Origin: Acetobacterium malicum subsp. dehalogenans DSM 11527
GTDB lineage: Bacteria; Bacillota; Clostridia; Eubacteriales; Eubacteriaceae
Direction: 5' to 3'
DNA: 64,000 nucleotides
NCBI RefSeq assembly: GCF_000472665.1
Contig: NZ_AXAC01000008.1
Location: 62,001-126,000, forward strand
Shown in pieces: positions 45,109-52,937 of this stretch. A program made the translations under genes and the position numbers. Position 1 is the first letter of the stretch, and the number at the start of each line of letters is the position of its first letter. The notes below the pieces were generated by a model that searched no databases, was not told the origin of the DNA, and saw nothing but the letters and a program-made list of their open reading frames with translations.

Positions 45109-46338
45109 CTACGCCCAGTTTCCATTTATAAAAATGCTGATTTCCTGTCCATCTTTAGTAATTCCGGTGATTTCCAAATCTTTGGTCCCGACCATAAAAT
45201 CCACATGGGTATCCGACTGATTGCCGCCGACAGCTAGTAACTCTTCTTTAGTCAACTTGCCCCCATCACGGATATTGGTGGGGTAGCATTCTCCCAGGGC
45301 AAAATGACAGGCAGCATTTTCATCAAACAGGGTATCATAGAAAAGAATCCCGGTATTAGAAATCGGTGAATTGTGGGGAACCAGTGCCACTTCTCCCAAC
45401 CGCCTTGATCCCTCATCCGTTTCAATCAGGATCTTAAGATATTCCGCCCCTTTTTCGGCCTGATAATCAGTCACCTTACCATCATGAAAGGTCAGGCTGA
45501 AATTTTCGATTAGGTTTCCCTGATAAGAAAGCGGTAGCGACGAAACCAGTGTGCCTTCGGCCCGATAACAGTCCGGGGCGGTAAAGATCTCTTCAGTAGG
45601 CATGTTGGCAAAAAAATAAACCTGATCAGGAGTAAACTCACCGCCACCCTCCCAAATATGATCTTTCTGAAGTCCCACGGAAAAATCGGTGCCAATACTG
45701 TTTTTATATCGAAGCGTCTCGAAATGAGCGTCATTGAGGATACGGCATTTTTCGGCCAGCAACGCTTTATGGTCATTCCAGGCCGTGACGGCATCACCTT
45801 CGCCAATGCGTACGGCTTCAAAGATGGCATCCCAGAGCTTTACAATCGCTTCCTGTTCATAAAGCTCCGGAAAAACCTTCATTGCCCATTTGGCCTCAGG
45901 GACAGCTGCTACGCACCACTGGAATTCACTGTTCATCATTTTTTTATAATAAGGCTCAAATGCTTTAGCCGACGCCTTGCTGCTGGCTTGCAGCTTTTCG
46001 CTGGCAACCCCTTTATAGGCCTCCGGATCGTTGCCGATAATCGAAATCACCGCCGCTTTCTGCTCGGCATAATAGTTCCGCGATTCAGCCAACCAATTGG
46101 GGATATTTCCCAAAACATCCAGACCGACATTATCAAAACGGAGTCGGCTGGTTTTGACATCGTTCCAGAAGACGATTACATCTCTGGCCCCAGCTTTGTA
46201 GGCCTCAGCAACAATCATTCGTCCAAATTCAAAATTCTCCACTGAACAATTAACCACCGTCAGTTGATCCCTTTGTACATTTGCCCCCGTTCGGACAATA
46301 AGTCGGGCATATTCCCTTAGTTTTTCCATATGGTCCAT
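45109..46338 (-). CDS. M29-family aminopeptidase (AmpS/aminopeptidase II type)
   Basis: 409 aa, the usual family length; ATG preceded by AGAGGA. Recognisable M29 blocks: NMPTEE...FTAP, EGTLV, EVALVPHNSPIS, LFYDTLFDENAACHFALG, and SDTHVDFMVGT at the C-terminus, which contain the Glu, His and Asp metal ligands. These cytosolic cobalt/zinc enzymes remove N-terminal residues from peptides. It is upstream of the soluble PhnD-fused chemoreceptor. The intergenic region before it (46339-46591) holds an AT-rich stretch with a TATAAT at 46480-46475 but a poor -35 box. Confidence 0.92.
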   Translation of the reverse strand: MDHMEKLREYARLIVRTGANVQRDQLTVVNCSVENFEFGRMIVAEAYKAGARDVIVFWNDVKTSRLRFDNVGLDVLGNIPNWLAESRNYYAEQKAAVISIIGNDPEAYKGVASEKLQASSKASAKAFEPYYKKMMNSEFQWCVAAVPEAKWAMKVFPELYEQEAIVKLWDAIFEAVRIGEGDAVTAWNDHKALLAEKCRILNDAHFETLRYKNSIGTDFSVGLQKDHIWEGGGEFTPDQVYFFANMPTEEIFTAPDCYRAEGTLVSSLPLSYQGNLIENFSLTFHDGKVTDYQAEKGAEYLKILIETDEGSRRLGEVALVPHNSPISNTGILFYDTLFDENAACHFALGECYPTNIRDGGKLTKEELLAVGGNQSDTHVDFMVGTKDLEITGITKDGQEISIFINGNWA

Positions 46339-46591
46339 TTGTTTTCCTCTTTTTCTATGGTATCGTTACAAAATGTGAAAACGCTATTTTGCGTAACAAA
46401 TTATTGCGCAAAACCGCCGTTGACATATTTTTGTAAAATATGATTTTTTCTTTTTTTGAGCACTTATGGTAAAAATTATATCACTTTCATCAAATAAAGA
46501 AACAAGAAAAATTTGTGAAACCGGCTATATCTTTACTTGAACCGGGAACAATTTGTCAACGATTGGCCTTTTGTTCGCCTTCTTTTGCTGT

Positions 46592-47665
46592 TTAATCGTT
46601 AGTAAATAACTGCGGTTCTTCTTCGCCTCTTAGCAATCGTAATCCGCCCAGCGCCAGGGCTTCCATTTCGTTTTCCCCGGGTAGATTTTTAATTGGGGCT
46701 AGAAAGGCGATGTATTCTTTAATCATGCTGGTGAGTTTTTCCGAATAGGCCATGCCGCCAGTCAGGATAATCCCATCAATGTCTCCTTTTAACACCACCG
46801 CAATTTCACCGATGCCTTTGGCAATCTGATATGCCTGAGCCTCATAGATCTGTTTCGCTTTGGCGTCTCCAGCCAGAATCCAAGTTTCGATTTCCCGGAT
46901 ATCCCCAGTACCCAGATGACCTTTTAAGCCACCCCGCCCGCGGATTTTCTTAAGCAGCTCATTTTTCTGATAATTCCTGCTATATATCAGCTCCACCAGG
47001 GCCAACAAGGGGACGCCGCCGGAGCGTTCCGGCGAAAAAGGGCCGGCATCATCGGCTATCACATCGATGATCCGTCCCTTTTTATGAGCGCTGATGGAAA
47101 TCCCGCCACCAAGATGGGCGACGACCAGATTCATCTCGGCATAGGTTTTCCCCATTTCTTTAGCGTATTTTCTGCCCATGGCCTTGCTGTTTAAAACATG
47201 GCAAAGGCTCTTTCTGTGAATCTCGGGAAAGCCGGTGACCCGAGCAATATCGGCCATTTCATCCGACGAAACGGCATCGTAGATAAAGGCTGGGATCCCC
47301 AGCGGGCTGGCAATGGCATCTGCCAGCAGCGCCCCCAGATTGGCGGCATGGGGCGAAAGCTGACCCGCTAAAATTAGATCTTTCATGGCTTGATTGACAA
47401 GGTAGCCACCCGCATGGATGGGCGGCAGTAAGCCGCCCCGGCCCACCACTGCTGCGAGTTTAGAGCGATCAAACTGATGCCGTCCTAATATCTCCAAGAC
47501 CATGTTTTTTCTGAATTCGAACTGATCATTAACGGTTGGAAATGCCTCAAGGCTGGCGCTATCATGCTCAACCGACTGGGTAAACAGCTCCGTTTCATTT
47601 TCAAAAACGGCGATTTTAGTGGAGGTTGAGCCGGGATTAATGGTTAAAATAAGGTACGTCTTCAT
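46592..47665 (-). CDS. buk: Butyrate kinase
   Basis: 357 aa from the ATG at 47665, with GAGAGG about 10 bp upstream; an ATG six codons earlier precedes that ribosome site. ASKHA-fold acyl kinase: ILTINPGSTSTKIAVF phosphate loop, VVGRGGLL, SPHAANLGA, VAHLGGGISI, and ILTGGMAYSE near the C-terminus. It interconverts butyryl (or branched-chain acyl) phosphate and the acid with ATP. No phosphotransbutyrylase gene is adjacent, which is unusual because ptb-buk normally form an operon. It follows the ArsA-type ATPase gene by 73 bp on the same strand. Confidence 0.93.
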   Translation of the reverse strand: MKTYLILTINPGSTSTKIAVFENETELFTQSVEHDSASLEAFPTVNDQFEFRKNMVLEILGRHQFDRSKLAAVVGRGGLLPPIHAGGYLVNQAMKDLILAGQLSPHAANLGALLADAIASPLGIPAFIYDAVSSDEMADIARVTGFPEIHRKSLCHVLNSKAMGRKYAKEMGKTYAEMNLVVAHLGGGISISAHKKGRIIDVIADDAGPFSPERSGGVPLLALVELIYSRNYQKNELLKKIRGRGGLKGHLGTGDIREIETWILAGDAKAKQIYEAQAYQIAKGIGEIAVVLKGDIDGIILTGGMAYSEKLTSMIKEYIAFLAPIKNLPGENEMEALALGGLRLLRGEEEPQLFTND

Positions 47666-47738
47666 CGACCGCCATCCTCTCATTTCTTTTATTTCTACAG
47701 CGTTATTCTATCTATCCATTGTAAACCCAATTTTCCCA

Positions 47739-48899
47739 TTATGCAAATTTTATCAGCAATTTTCCAGCTTCATATCTGGCACTTTGAACCGTTTTGTTAC
47801 GTAACACATCCGGCAGCGTAAAGCAGCGTTTTTCGTTCTTGATCTGTATCATCAGTTCACTGCCTTTTTGGCCCATATCCAGATCCGACTTTTCAGCAAA
47901 GGGAATATTCAAGATAAAAGCGTAGCCGTCCTCTTCCTTTTTCACTTCAAAGATCGTATCCTTAAATAAAACCGCCGCGGGATCGGTATAACCGAAAATC
48001 TGCTTCGCGGCTTCCAGCAGGATTGATTCGGTAGCCAGTTCCTTATCGAGCAGCATCAGCGTAAAAACCGGTACCTCAGAAAAGCTCTCACGAATCTCCT
48101 TCAGCCCTTCCTCCTGCAAATTAATCCATTTACTGAAATAGCCATCGAGGGCTTTGGGCGGATAGACCTTATTGACAATCACGGCATCGATGTTATAGTT
48201 GTACAAATGCAGATAGGTAAAATTTCGCTTAGCCTCTTTAATGACAATCCGCTCCGGGGTCGTAACGATTCGAATACTGAGGATTTCTTTATTGGTCATG
48301 ATCGCCTGAAGTTGATAAAGTTTTTCATTTAATTGTTCCACATCATCAAAGACATTGTCCTCGGGCATCGGGATTTTCATGACCTTCTCGACCATTGGAC
48401 CGGCCACCTTGACTGCCTTCTTTTTCATCGGCAATACCGTTTTGATCATGTTACCAAACATTTCCGGAAATTTTAACAGCGACATCGTCTCCCCAGTGGG
48501 CGCACAGTCAACAATCAATACATCGTACTGGTTTTGTTCATAAATATCGGTGATTTTAAACAACGAAAACAGTTCTTCCAACCCCGGAAAGACCAGCAAT
48601 TCTTCGGCTTCAATGCCCCCTTCGGCTCTGGCTGTCAACAACTCCTTCATGTAGTTTTTCATATTCCCCCAGGCGCGCTCGCCTTCCAGGATGGCATCAA
48701 TTTCCAGACCCCAGAGCTTATCAGAAATCTTAACGGGGGTGTTTGCCAGTTTTACACCAAAGGAATCTGATAAACTATGAGCCTGATCGGTACTCATAAT
48801 TAAAACCTTTTTTCCGTCTTTGGCCAGTTTAACTGCCGTTGCGGCGGCCACACTGGTTTTACCGACGCCGCCTTTGCCTGTGTATAAAATAATTCGCAT
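47739..48899 (-). CDS. ArsA/Get3-type ATPase with Hsp20-like C-terminal domain, copy A
   Basis: 386 aa; ATG after GGGAGAAG. Deviant Walker A GKGGVGKTS, switch I STDQAHSLSDSF, switch II VDCAPTGET. Lengthy helical insert 90-200, then VNKVYPP. The last ~75 residues (from ~312) are beta-rich (EEDGYAFILNIPF...KLLIKFA) and resemble the alpha-crystallin/Hsp20-like domain found at the end of bacterial ArsA homologues. The CxxC zinc motif of Get3 dimers is absent, and no arsenite Cys triad or ArsB/ArsD is nearby, so arsenite pumping is unlikely. It works with copy B and the 81-aa protein, perhaps in protein or cofactor handling. Confidence 0.87.
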   Translation of the reverse strand: MRIILYTGKGGVGKTSVAAATAVKLAKDGKKVLIMSTDQAHSLSDSFGVKLANTPVKISDKLWGLEIDAILEGERAWGNMKNYMKELLTARAEGGIEAEELLVFPGLEELFSLFKITDIYEQNQYDVLIVDCAPTGETMSLLKFPEMFGNMIKTVLPMKKKAVKVAGPMVEKVMKIPMPEDNVFDDVEQLNEKLYQLQAIMTNKEILSIRIVTTPERIVIKEAKRNFTYLHLYNYNIDAVIVNKVYPPKALDGYFSKWINLQEEGLKEIRESFSEVPVFTLMLLDKELATESILLEAAKQIFGYTDPAAVLFKDTIFEVKKEEDGYAFILNIPFAEKSDLDMGQKGSELMIQIKNEKRCFTLPDVLRNKTVQSARYEAGKLLIKFA

Positions 48900-48944
48900 T
48901 GTCTTCTCCCTTTTTATTCAATTGATTAATCGATTCTATTGATT

Positions 48945-49190
48945 CTAAGTAATCGTAACTTTTCTGACTTTTTTTTCGCCGTCCGATCCATCCGCTTTTT
49001 CTTTTTCGGCATCGTTTACCGCACTGCTTACATCAACAGCCCATTCCTTAGCGATGTCAAAGATGATCGCTTTGACTTCTTTTTCAATCACCTGAACATG
49101 TTGGGCGATGCTCGGCGACAGCAGCGACAAAAACGCATCACGTTCATATTGCTTTGCCAGGATCATGTTTTTTATAAATTCACGGTTCAT
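48945..49190 (-). CDS. Small protein between the ArsA-type ATPases, 81 aa, with VxI tail
   Basis: ATG preceded by GGGAGG (8 bp). Helical (NREFIKNMILAKQYERDAFLSLL, then a second long helix to ~60), an acidic flexible segment, and a basic C-terminus ending KKVRKVTIT. That ending parallels the C-terminus of the MarR regulator in the same cluster (KIRKIIIE). Both contain a [IV]-x-I tripeptide as used by small heat-shock proteins to dock in the groove of an alpha-crystallin domain. It may be the partner or cargo adaptor of the flanking ATPases. No known family recognised. Confidence 0.72.
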   Translation of the reverse strand: MNREFIKNMILAKQYERDAFLSLLSPSIAQHVQVIEKEVKAIIFDIAKEWAVDVSSAVNDAEKEKADGSDGEKKVRKVTIT

Positions 49191-49295
49191 TATTTGGGCC
49201 TCCCTTAATTTTTAATCTTAATGAATTATACCAGACTTGCTTAGCTGCTTGTTGCAATCAGACTGCGAAGCAAGTCACGCTGTATTTTTATATTA

Positions 49296-50462
49296 CTATT
49301 GAAACGCAATGACCAGGGTATTCTGATCAAATTTTGCCGAGGTGACGACCATCCCTCTGAGAGTATTGGGCATTGGAATATTACGCTTATAATTGCCGAT
49401 TTTGACAATCACATCCGATCCGGATAGATTAACCGCCACCTCATCCTTGGTAATATTCGGTAAAAAAAGTTTTAAGTCATAGCCGGTTTCGGTCTGCTCA
49501 TATTTCTCTCCTTCGATATCCGCCTTGATCTCAAATAAATCAGTTTTTTCGGCGAAGACATCGTCACAGATCCGATTGATGGCATCCAATCCCAGTAAAT
49601 CGGTATCGTACCAGGGAATATAATATTTGGGAATCTTGTCAAAGCAGGCTTCGATTTCGGCGATATATTTTTTCTGAATGGTGATCCATTCAGAAAAAAA
49701 GGGGTTACCGATTTCACAGGGCAGGATCCGGTTGATAAAAATGCCGTCGACATTGTAGTTGTAGAGTTTCATATACATGTAATTCCGTTTGGTTTCTTCC
49801 ACCACCATTTTCTCGGGAATGGTCACCAGCCGCACTGAGGACACTTCTTTGTTTTTAAGGAGTTCCTGGAGTTCAATCAGTTTGATATAGAGGGTTTCAA
49901 TATCACTCATCGCATGGCGGTCGGGCAATTGAATCTTAAATAATGATTTTGAAACCGGCGACAGAATTCGCACTGCCACCTTTCCAATCGGGAAAAACTT
50001 ATCCATGTACCAGCACATCAGCTCGGGGAATTTAAGCAGCGACAGGGTTTCTCCCGTCGGGGCACAGTCCACAATAATCCGTTCGTAGTCACTGCTGTTA
50101 TACAATTCCTGAATTTTAAGCAATGCGAAGAGTTCATCCATCCCTGGCATCATCGTGAATTCATCCATTTCAGCGCCTTCCGGATTAATGGAGCCAATCA
50201 TGTTGCTAAAAGCCCGCATCAAATTTTTAAAATCTTTTTCCATCACATAATTGGGATCAATTTCCAGGGCGTAGAGATGATCGGCTACTGCAACCTCTTC
50301 TTTTCCGATTGAAACATTAAACAAATCCCCTAGATTATGCGCCATATCCGTACTGACAATTAAGGTTTTTATACCTTCCTGCGATGATTTAAGGGCATGG
50401 GCAGCTGCCACGCTGGTTTTGCCCACCCCGCCTTTGCCGGTAAATATCAGTATTCTCTTCAT
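49296..50462 (-). CDS. ArsA/Get3-type ATPase with Hsp20-like C-terminal domain, copy B
   Basis: 388 aa; ATG after AGGAGG. GKGGVGKTS Walker A, switch I STDMAHNLGDLF, switch II VDCAPTGET, and a C-terminal beta domain (~317-388, GYDLKLFLPNITKDEVAVNL...TLVIAFQ) that reads like an Hsp20 strand set. It is clearly paralogous to copy A along its length. Like copy A it lacks CxxC. It is the first ATPase gene after marR; an operator-like palindrome (50504-50520) and a small hairpin lie in its 5' region. The two copies could form a heterodimer, since family members work as dimers or pseudo-dimers. Confidence 0.87.
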   Translation of the reverse strand: MKRILIFTGKGGVGKTSVAAAHALKSSQEGIKTLIVSTDMAHNLGDLFNVSIGKEEVAVADHLYALEIDPNYVMEKDFKNLMRAFSNMIGSINPEGAEMDEFTMMPGMDELFALLKIQELYNSSDYERIIVDCAPTGETLSLLKFPELMCWYMDKFFPIGKVAVRILSPVSKSLFKIQLPDRHAMSDIETLYIKLIELQELLKNKEVSSVRLVTIPEKMVVEETKRNYMYMKLYNYNVDGIFINRILPCEIGNPFFSEWITIQKKYIAEIEACFDKIPKYYIPWYDTDLLGLDAINRICDDVFAEKTDLFEIKADIEGEKYEQTETGYDLKLFLPNITKDEVAVNLSGSDVIVKIGNYKRNIPMPNTLRGMVVTSAKFDQNTLVIAFQ

Positions 50463-50503
50463 TTTATTTCCTCCTGCTTTAATTTATAATTCTCTTGTCG
50501 AAT

Positions 50504-50520
50504 AGTTCGTCTTTCGAAGT
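50504..50520. promoter_or_regulatory. Candidate MarR operator upstream of ArsA-type copy B
   Basis: AGTTCG-N5-CGAAGT, one mismatch from the palindrome ACTTCG-N5-CGAAGT that also appears twice upstream of marR. Confidence 0.55.
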
Positions 50521-50536
50521 ATATGCTCTAAAATAT

Positions 50537-50552
50537 GCTGCCCGGGGGCAGC
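50537..50552. terminator. Short GC hairpin after marR
   Basis: GCTGCCC / GGGCAGC self-complementary stem 5 bp after the marR stop, with only a weak T-run on the minus strand (ATATTTT). It may partly attenuate readthrough into the ATPase genes. Confidence 0.45.
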
Positions 50553-50556
50553 GGTT

Positions 50557-51054
50557 TTATTCAATTATGATCTTTCTGATTTTTGGTTCGCTTGATTTGG
50601 CCTCAGTTTTGCTGGCATCGTTGCTGAGAGTGTCCATGACCTTATCTACCAGCTTGAAGATCAGTTTAACTTCCTCGGTCGTAAAGCTGTCCATCATCAG
50701 CTGTCCGTAACGGATCATCTCGTTAAGGATGTCCCGGATCGCTGCTCTGCCGCCTTCGGTGAGTTTGATGGTGACCACCCGTTTGTCTTCTGAGCTTCTT
50801 TCCCGAATTAAAAAGTCCCGCTTTTCCATCCGCGCAACTATACCGGTGGCCGTGTTCAGGGGCACGCTCAAGTAGTCGGCAATCTGGGTCATGTTCACAT
50901 CACTTCGGCGATATAAGAGCAACAGCACGAACACTTCATTCTTCGAACAATTGAAAAGTTCATTTCCCCAGATCTCCGGGGACAACAAATATTTTATTTT
51001 GTCGATGTATTCAAAAATCATTGTTTCAAGATTGCCGTTAAAGTCATTATCCAT
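50557..51054 (-). CDS. MarR-family transcriptional regulator with IxI-like tail
   Basis: 165 aa; ATG after AAGGA. Winged helix-turn-helix at ~50-110 (VNMTQIADYLSVPLNTATGIVARMEKRDFLIRERSSEDKRVV), flanked by dimerisation helices. Beyond the usual MarR end, ~20 extra residues are flexible and close in KIRKIIIE, matching the tail of the 81-aa protein in the same cluster. Two palindromes upstream overlap its own promoter, so autorepression is expected. The gene heads a leftward cluster of ArsA-type ATPases. The tail could let the regulator sense the occupancy of an ATPase Hsp20-like domain; that is inference. Confidence 0.88.
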   Translation of the reverse strand: MDNDFNGNLETMIFEYIDKIKYLLSPEIWGNELFNCSKNEVFVLLLLYRRSDVNMTQIADYLSVPLNTATGIVARMEKRDFLIRERSSEDKRVVTIKLTEGGRAAIRDILNEMIRYGQLMMDSFTTEEVKLIFKLVDKVMDTLSNDASKTEAKSSEPKIRKIIIE

Positions 51055-51083
51055 TGTTTTTCCTTATCCTCTATATGCTAAGT

Positions 51084-51100
51084 ACTTCGCCATTCGAATT
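51084..51100. promoter_or_regulatory. Candidate MarR operator, proximal
   Basis: ACTTCG-N5-CGAATT, one mismatch from the palindrome. It covers the expected transcription start of marR. Confidence 0.6.
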
Positions 51101-51105
51101 AATTT

Positions 51106-51122
51106 AATTCTACACCCGAAGT
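51106..51122. promoter_or_regulatory. Candidate MarR operator, distal
   Basis: AATTCT-N5-CGAAGT, two mismatches. It overlaps the -10 box and is centred 22 bp from the proximal site, so both dimers would face the same side of the helix. Confidence 0.5.
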
Positions 51123-51135
51123 ATTTCTTTGTCAA
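51107..51135 (-). promoter_or_regulatory. Sigma-A promoter of marR
   Basis: TTGACA (51135-51130), 17-bp spacer, TAGAAT (51112-51107), just over 50 bp before the marR start codon. Confidence 0.8.
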
Positions 51136-51348
51136 CCGTTTTTAATTTGTTTTCAAATTTTTTAACACTTCACTATTTCTAGTCGGATCAACCTGACTAC
51201 TATCAATGTCTGCAACCAGAAAGCATTCCATTTTTAAAGAGCCCTTAAAGTTTTAAGGTTATAATGCCAACTAGGCGATTTCAAAATTGATCGTCACACC
51301 CGGTCGTTTCAAAATTACCCCATTATATCAATAACCGAAGGAGTGCCC

Positions 51349-52176
51349 ATGAAATTAGGTAAATTTTTGCTGCTCACGACCTTCACTTTAGCCACAATTT
51401 TGGTGGGCAGTTATCTTTATGCCCGATATATTGAACCCAATCTGTTAATGGTAAATCGTGAAAAACTTGAAAGCAGCAATCTTCAAACCCCACTAAAAAT
51501 TGTCTTTTTTGGCGATACCCACTTGGGCGAATTTAATGACAATGACCAACTTGATCGCATTGTCACCAAAATAAATGCCGAAAAGCCCGATCTGGTTATC
51601 TTTACCGGAGACCTGATTGGTTCCACCGGCGATTTCACCGTCAATCCCGAAGCGATTGCCCAGAGTCTGGCCAAGATCCAGACGACCTATGGTAAGGTTG
51701 CGGTTATGGGCAATCATGAATATGCTTTATTGGATGAGTACAATTATACCGATTTGATGAACGCCGGTGGCTTTACAGTTCTCGTTGACGACTGGCTGGA
51801 CATTTCTGAACTCAACGTCCGGCTTCTTGGTCTGGATGATGTTTACCGGGGAAACCCGGATGCCAACCTGACTGATGAGGCACTTGATGGCAGCTATAAT
51901 ATTCTGATCACGCATGAGCCAGATATTGTTGATAAAATGGCTAGCGATCAGGTCCAGCTGGTTTTAGCTGGCCATACTCATGGCGGGCAAATTTCGCTAC
52001 CTTATTTAACCGAAAAAATTCTGCCAACCAACGGAAAAAAATATGTCAAAGGCCTCTATACCATTGGTAGCGCCGGGCAAACCAAGCTGTTTGTCACCAA
52101 AGGTACCGGAATGACCAAACTGCCCTTTCGCTTTATGAACATTCCCGAGATCGTCGCTATTGAAGTCAGTCCTTAG
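51349..52176 (+). CDS. Membrane-anchored calcineurin-like metallophosphoesterase (YkuE type)
   Basis: 275 aa from ATG at 51349, 5 bp after AAGGAG. An N-terminal membrane anchor (~5-23) is followed by the full metallophosphoesterase set: GDTH, TGDLIG, GNHEY, THEPD and AGHTHGGQISLP. These give the two-metal site. YkuE-like proteins are exported, and their substrates are phosphate esters of the envelope in those cases studied. The gene stands alone, diverging from marR and converging on the SWIM/SNF2 pair. Confidence 0.9.
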   Translation: MKLGKFLLLTTFTLATILVGSYLYARYIEPNLLMVNREKLESSNLQTPLKIVFFGDTHLGEFNDNDQLDRIVTKINAEKPDLVIFTGDLIGSTGDFTVNPEAIAQSLAKIQTTYGKVAVMGNHEYALLDEYNYTDLMNAGGFTVLVDDWLDISELNVRLLGLDDVYRGNPDANLTDEALDGSYNILITHEPDIVDKMASDQVQLVLAGHTHGGQISLPYLTEKILPTNGKKYVKGLYTIGSAGQTKLFVTKGTGMTKLPFRFMNIPEIVAIEVSP

Positions 52177-52216
52177 ATTTTTTACATATCACCGTGATGC
52201 TGTGTCTCCTTGATCG

Positions 52217-52936
52217 TCACACCCCGAACAGATCAAACACCTGATCGTCCCCGATGACCCGGGGACTTTTTTTGTCGGCATTTTTTAACATACTGTCCAT
52301 CTTCTCTTCGATCGATTTCTTTATCAATTCAGCAACCGGCATCTTCCGCAGCGAAAACAGCAACATCGGGTTCTGATCCAGCCGCGCCCCCGCGCCATAC
52401 AAAACCGCTGCCACATGTTTGCACAGCCGGGCACTGTCCGGGCAGCTGCAATGAAAGTGGATTTCTTCAGGTGCGGGAAACAAGCCTTCCTGTCGGGTTG
52501 TAAAGAGACGCTCCAATTCTTTGGGAAACTTGCCCGAAACCAGCTGTTCCAGGGATTCAATCCGACGGTTGCACAGGGCGGTGATCTGCTTCCAGGTTTT
52601 TTCATCCAGCGGATCAATCCCAATTTCAACCTGATAGGGTTTGGCCGTACTGCCCTGAACCAGCGCATGGATAGTAACACTGTCAATTTTTAAATGTAGC
52701 ACCGCCCCTTGCCGAACATAGCTGCGTCCCCGACCAATGCGATTGCTGTAATCAGCATAGCTTTCGAGGTTCTTGTTCCAAGCCTTGCCCCACCAGGTTT
52801 TGGCGATGGTGGGGCCTTCAATGTCCACTGGCTCAATCTCCGGCATGGTCCGTTTAAGCTGCTCCAGCGATTTTCGGGCTTTTTCTTTTTTTTGTGCTAC
52901 GGATACGTGGACATAATCATAATCGTAAAAACTCAT
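52217..52936 (-). CDS. SWIM zinc-finger protein, partner of the SNF2 ATPase
   Basis: 239 aa from ATG at 52936; AGGTGG lies 8 bp upstream inside the SNF2 coding end. The SWIM signature CxCx(n)CxH is present as CSCPDSARLCKH (about residues 165-176), which binds zinc. N-terminal ~45 residues contain KTWWGKAWNKNLESYADY, a block typical of these bacterial SWIM proteins. It is separated from the SNF2 stop by 1 bp, so it is translationally coupled. Bacterial SNF2-SWIM pairs are widespread but their role (transcription recycling or DNA remodelling) remains unsettled. Confidence 0.88.
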   Translation of the reverse strand: MSFYDYDYVHVSVAQKKEKARKSLEQLKRTMPEIEPVDIEGPTIAKTWWGKAWNKNLESYADYSNRIGRGRSYVRQGAVLHLKIDSVTIHALVQGSTAKPYQVEIGIDPLDEKTWKQITALCNRRIESLEQLVSGKFPKELERLFTTRQEGLFPAPEEIHFHCSCPDSARLCKHVAAVLYGAGARLDQNPMLLFSLRKMPVAELIKKSIEEKMDSMLKNADKKSPRVIGDDQVFDLFGV

Positions 52937-52937
52937 C

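Noticed and set aside
46387-46440. TTTTGCG/CGCAAAA and CATATTTT/AAAATATG repeats before the aminopeptidase gene
   Set aside because: AT-rich and short; no match to a known operator or riboswitch.
49234-49276. GACTTGCTT / AAGCAAGTC inverted repeat between the 81-aa gene and ArsA-type copy B
   Set aside because: The 25-nt loop and lack of a T-run argue against a terminator; could be an attenuator but unsupported.
47739-50462. Arsenite resistance system
   Set aside because: The ATPases are ArsA homologues but there is no arsB, arsD or arsR and no Cys triad; MarR and Hsp20-like domains point elsewhere.
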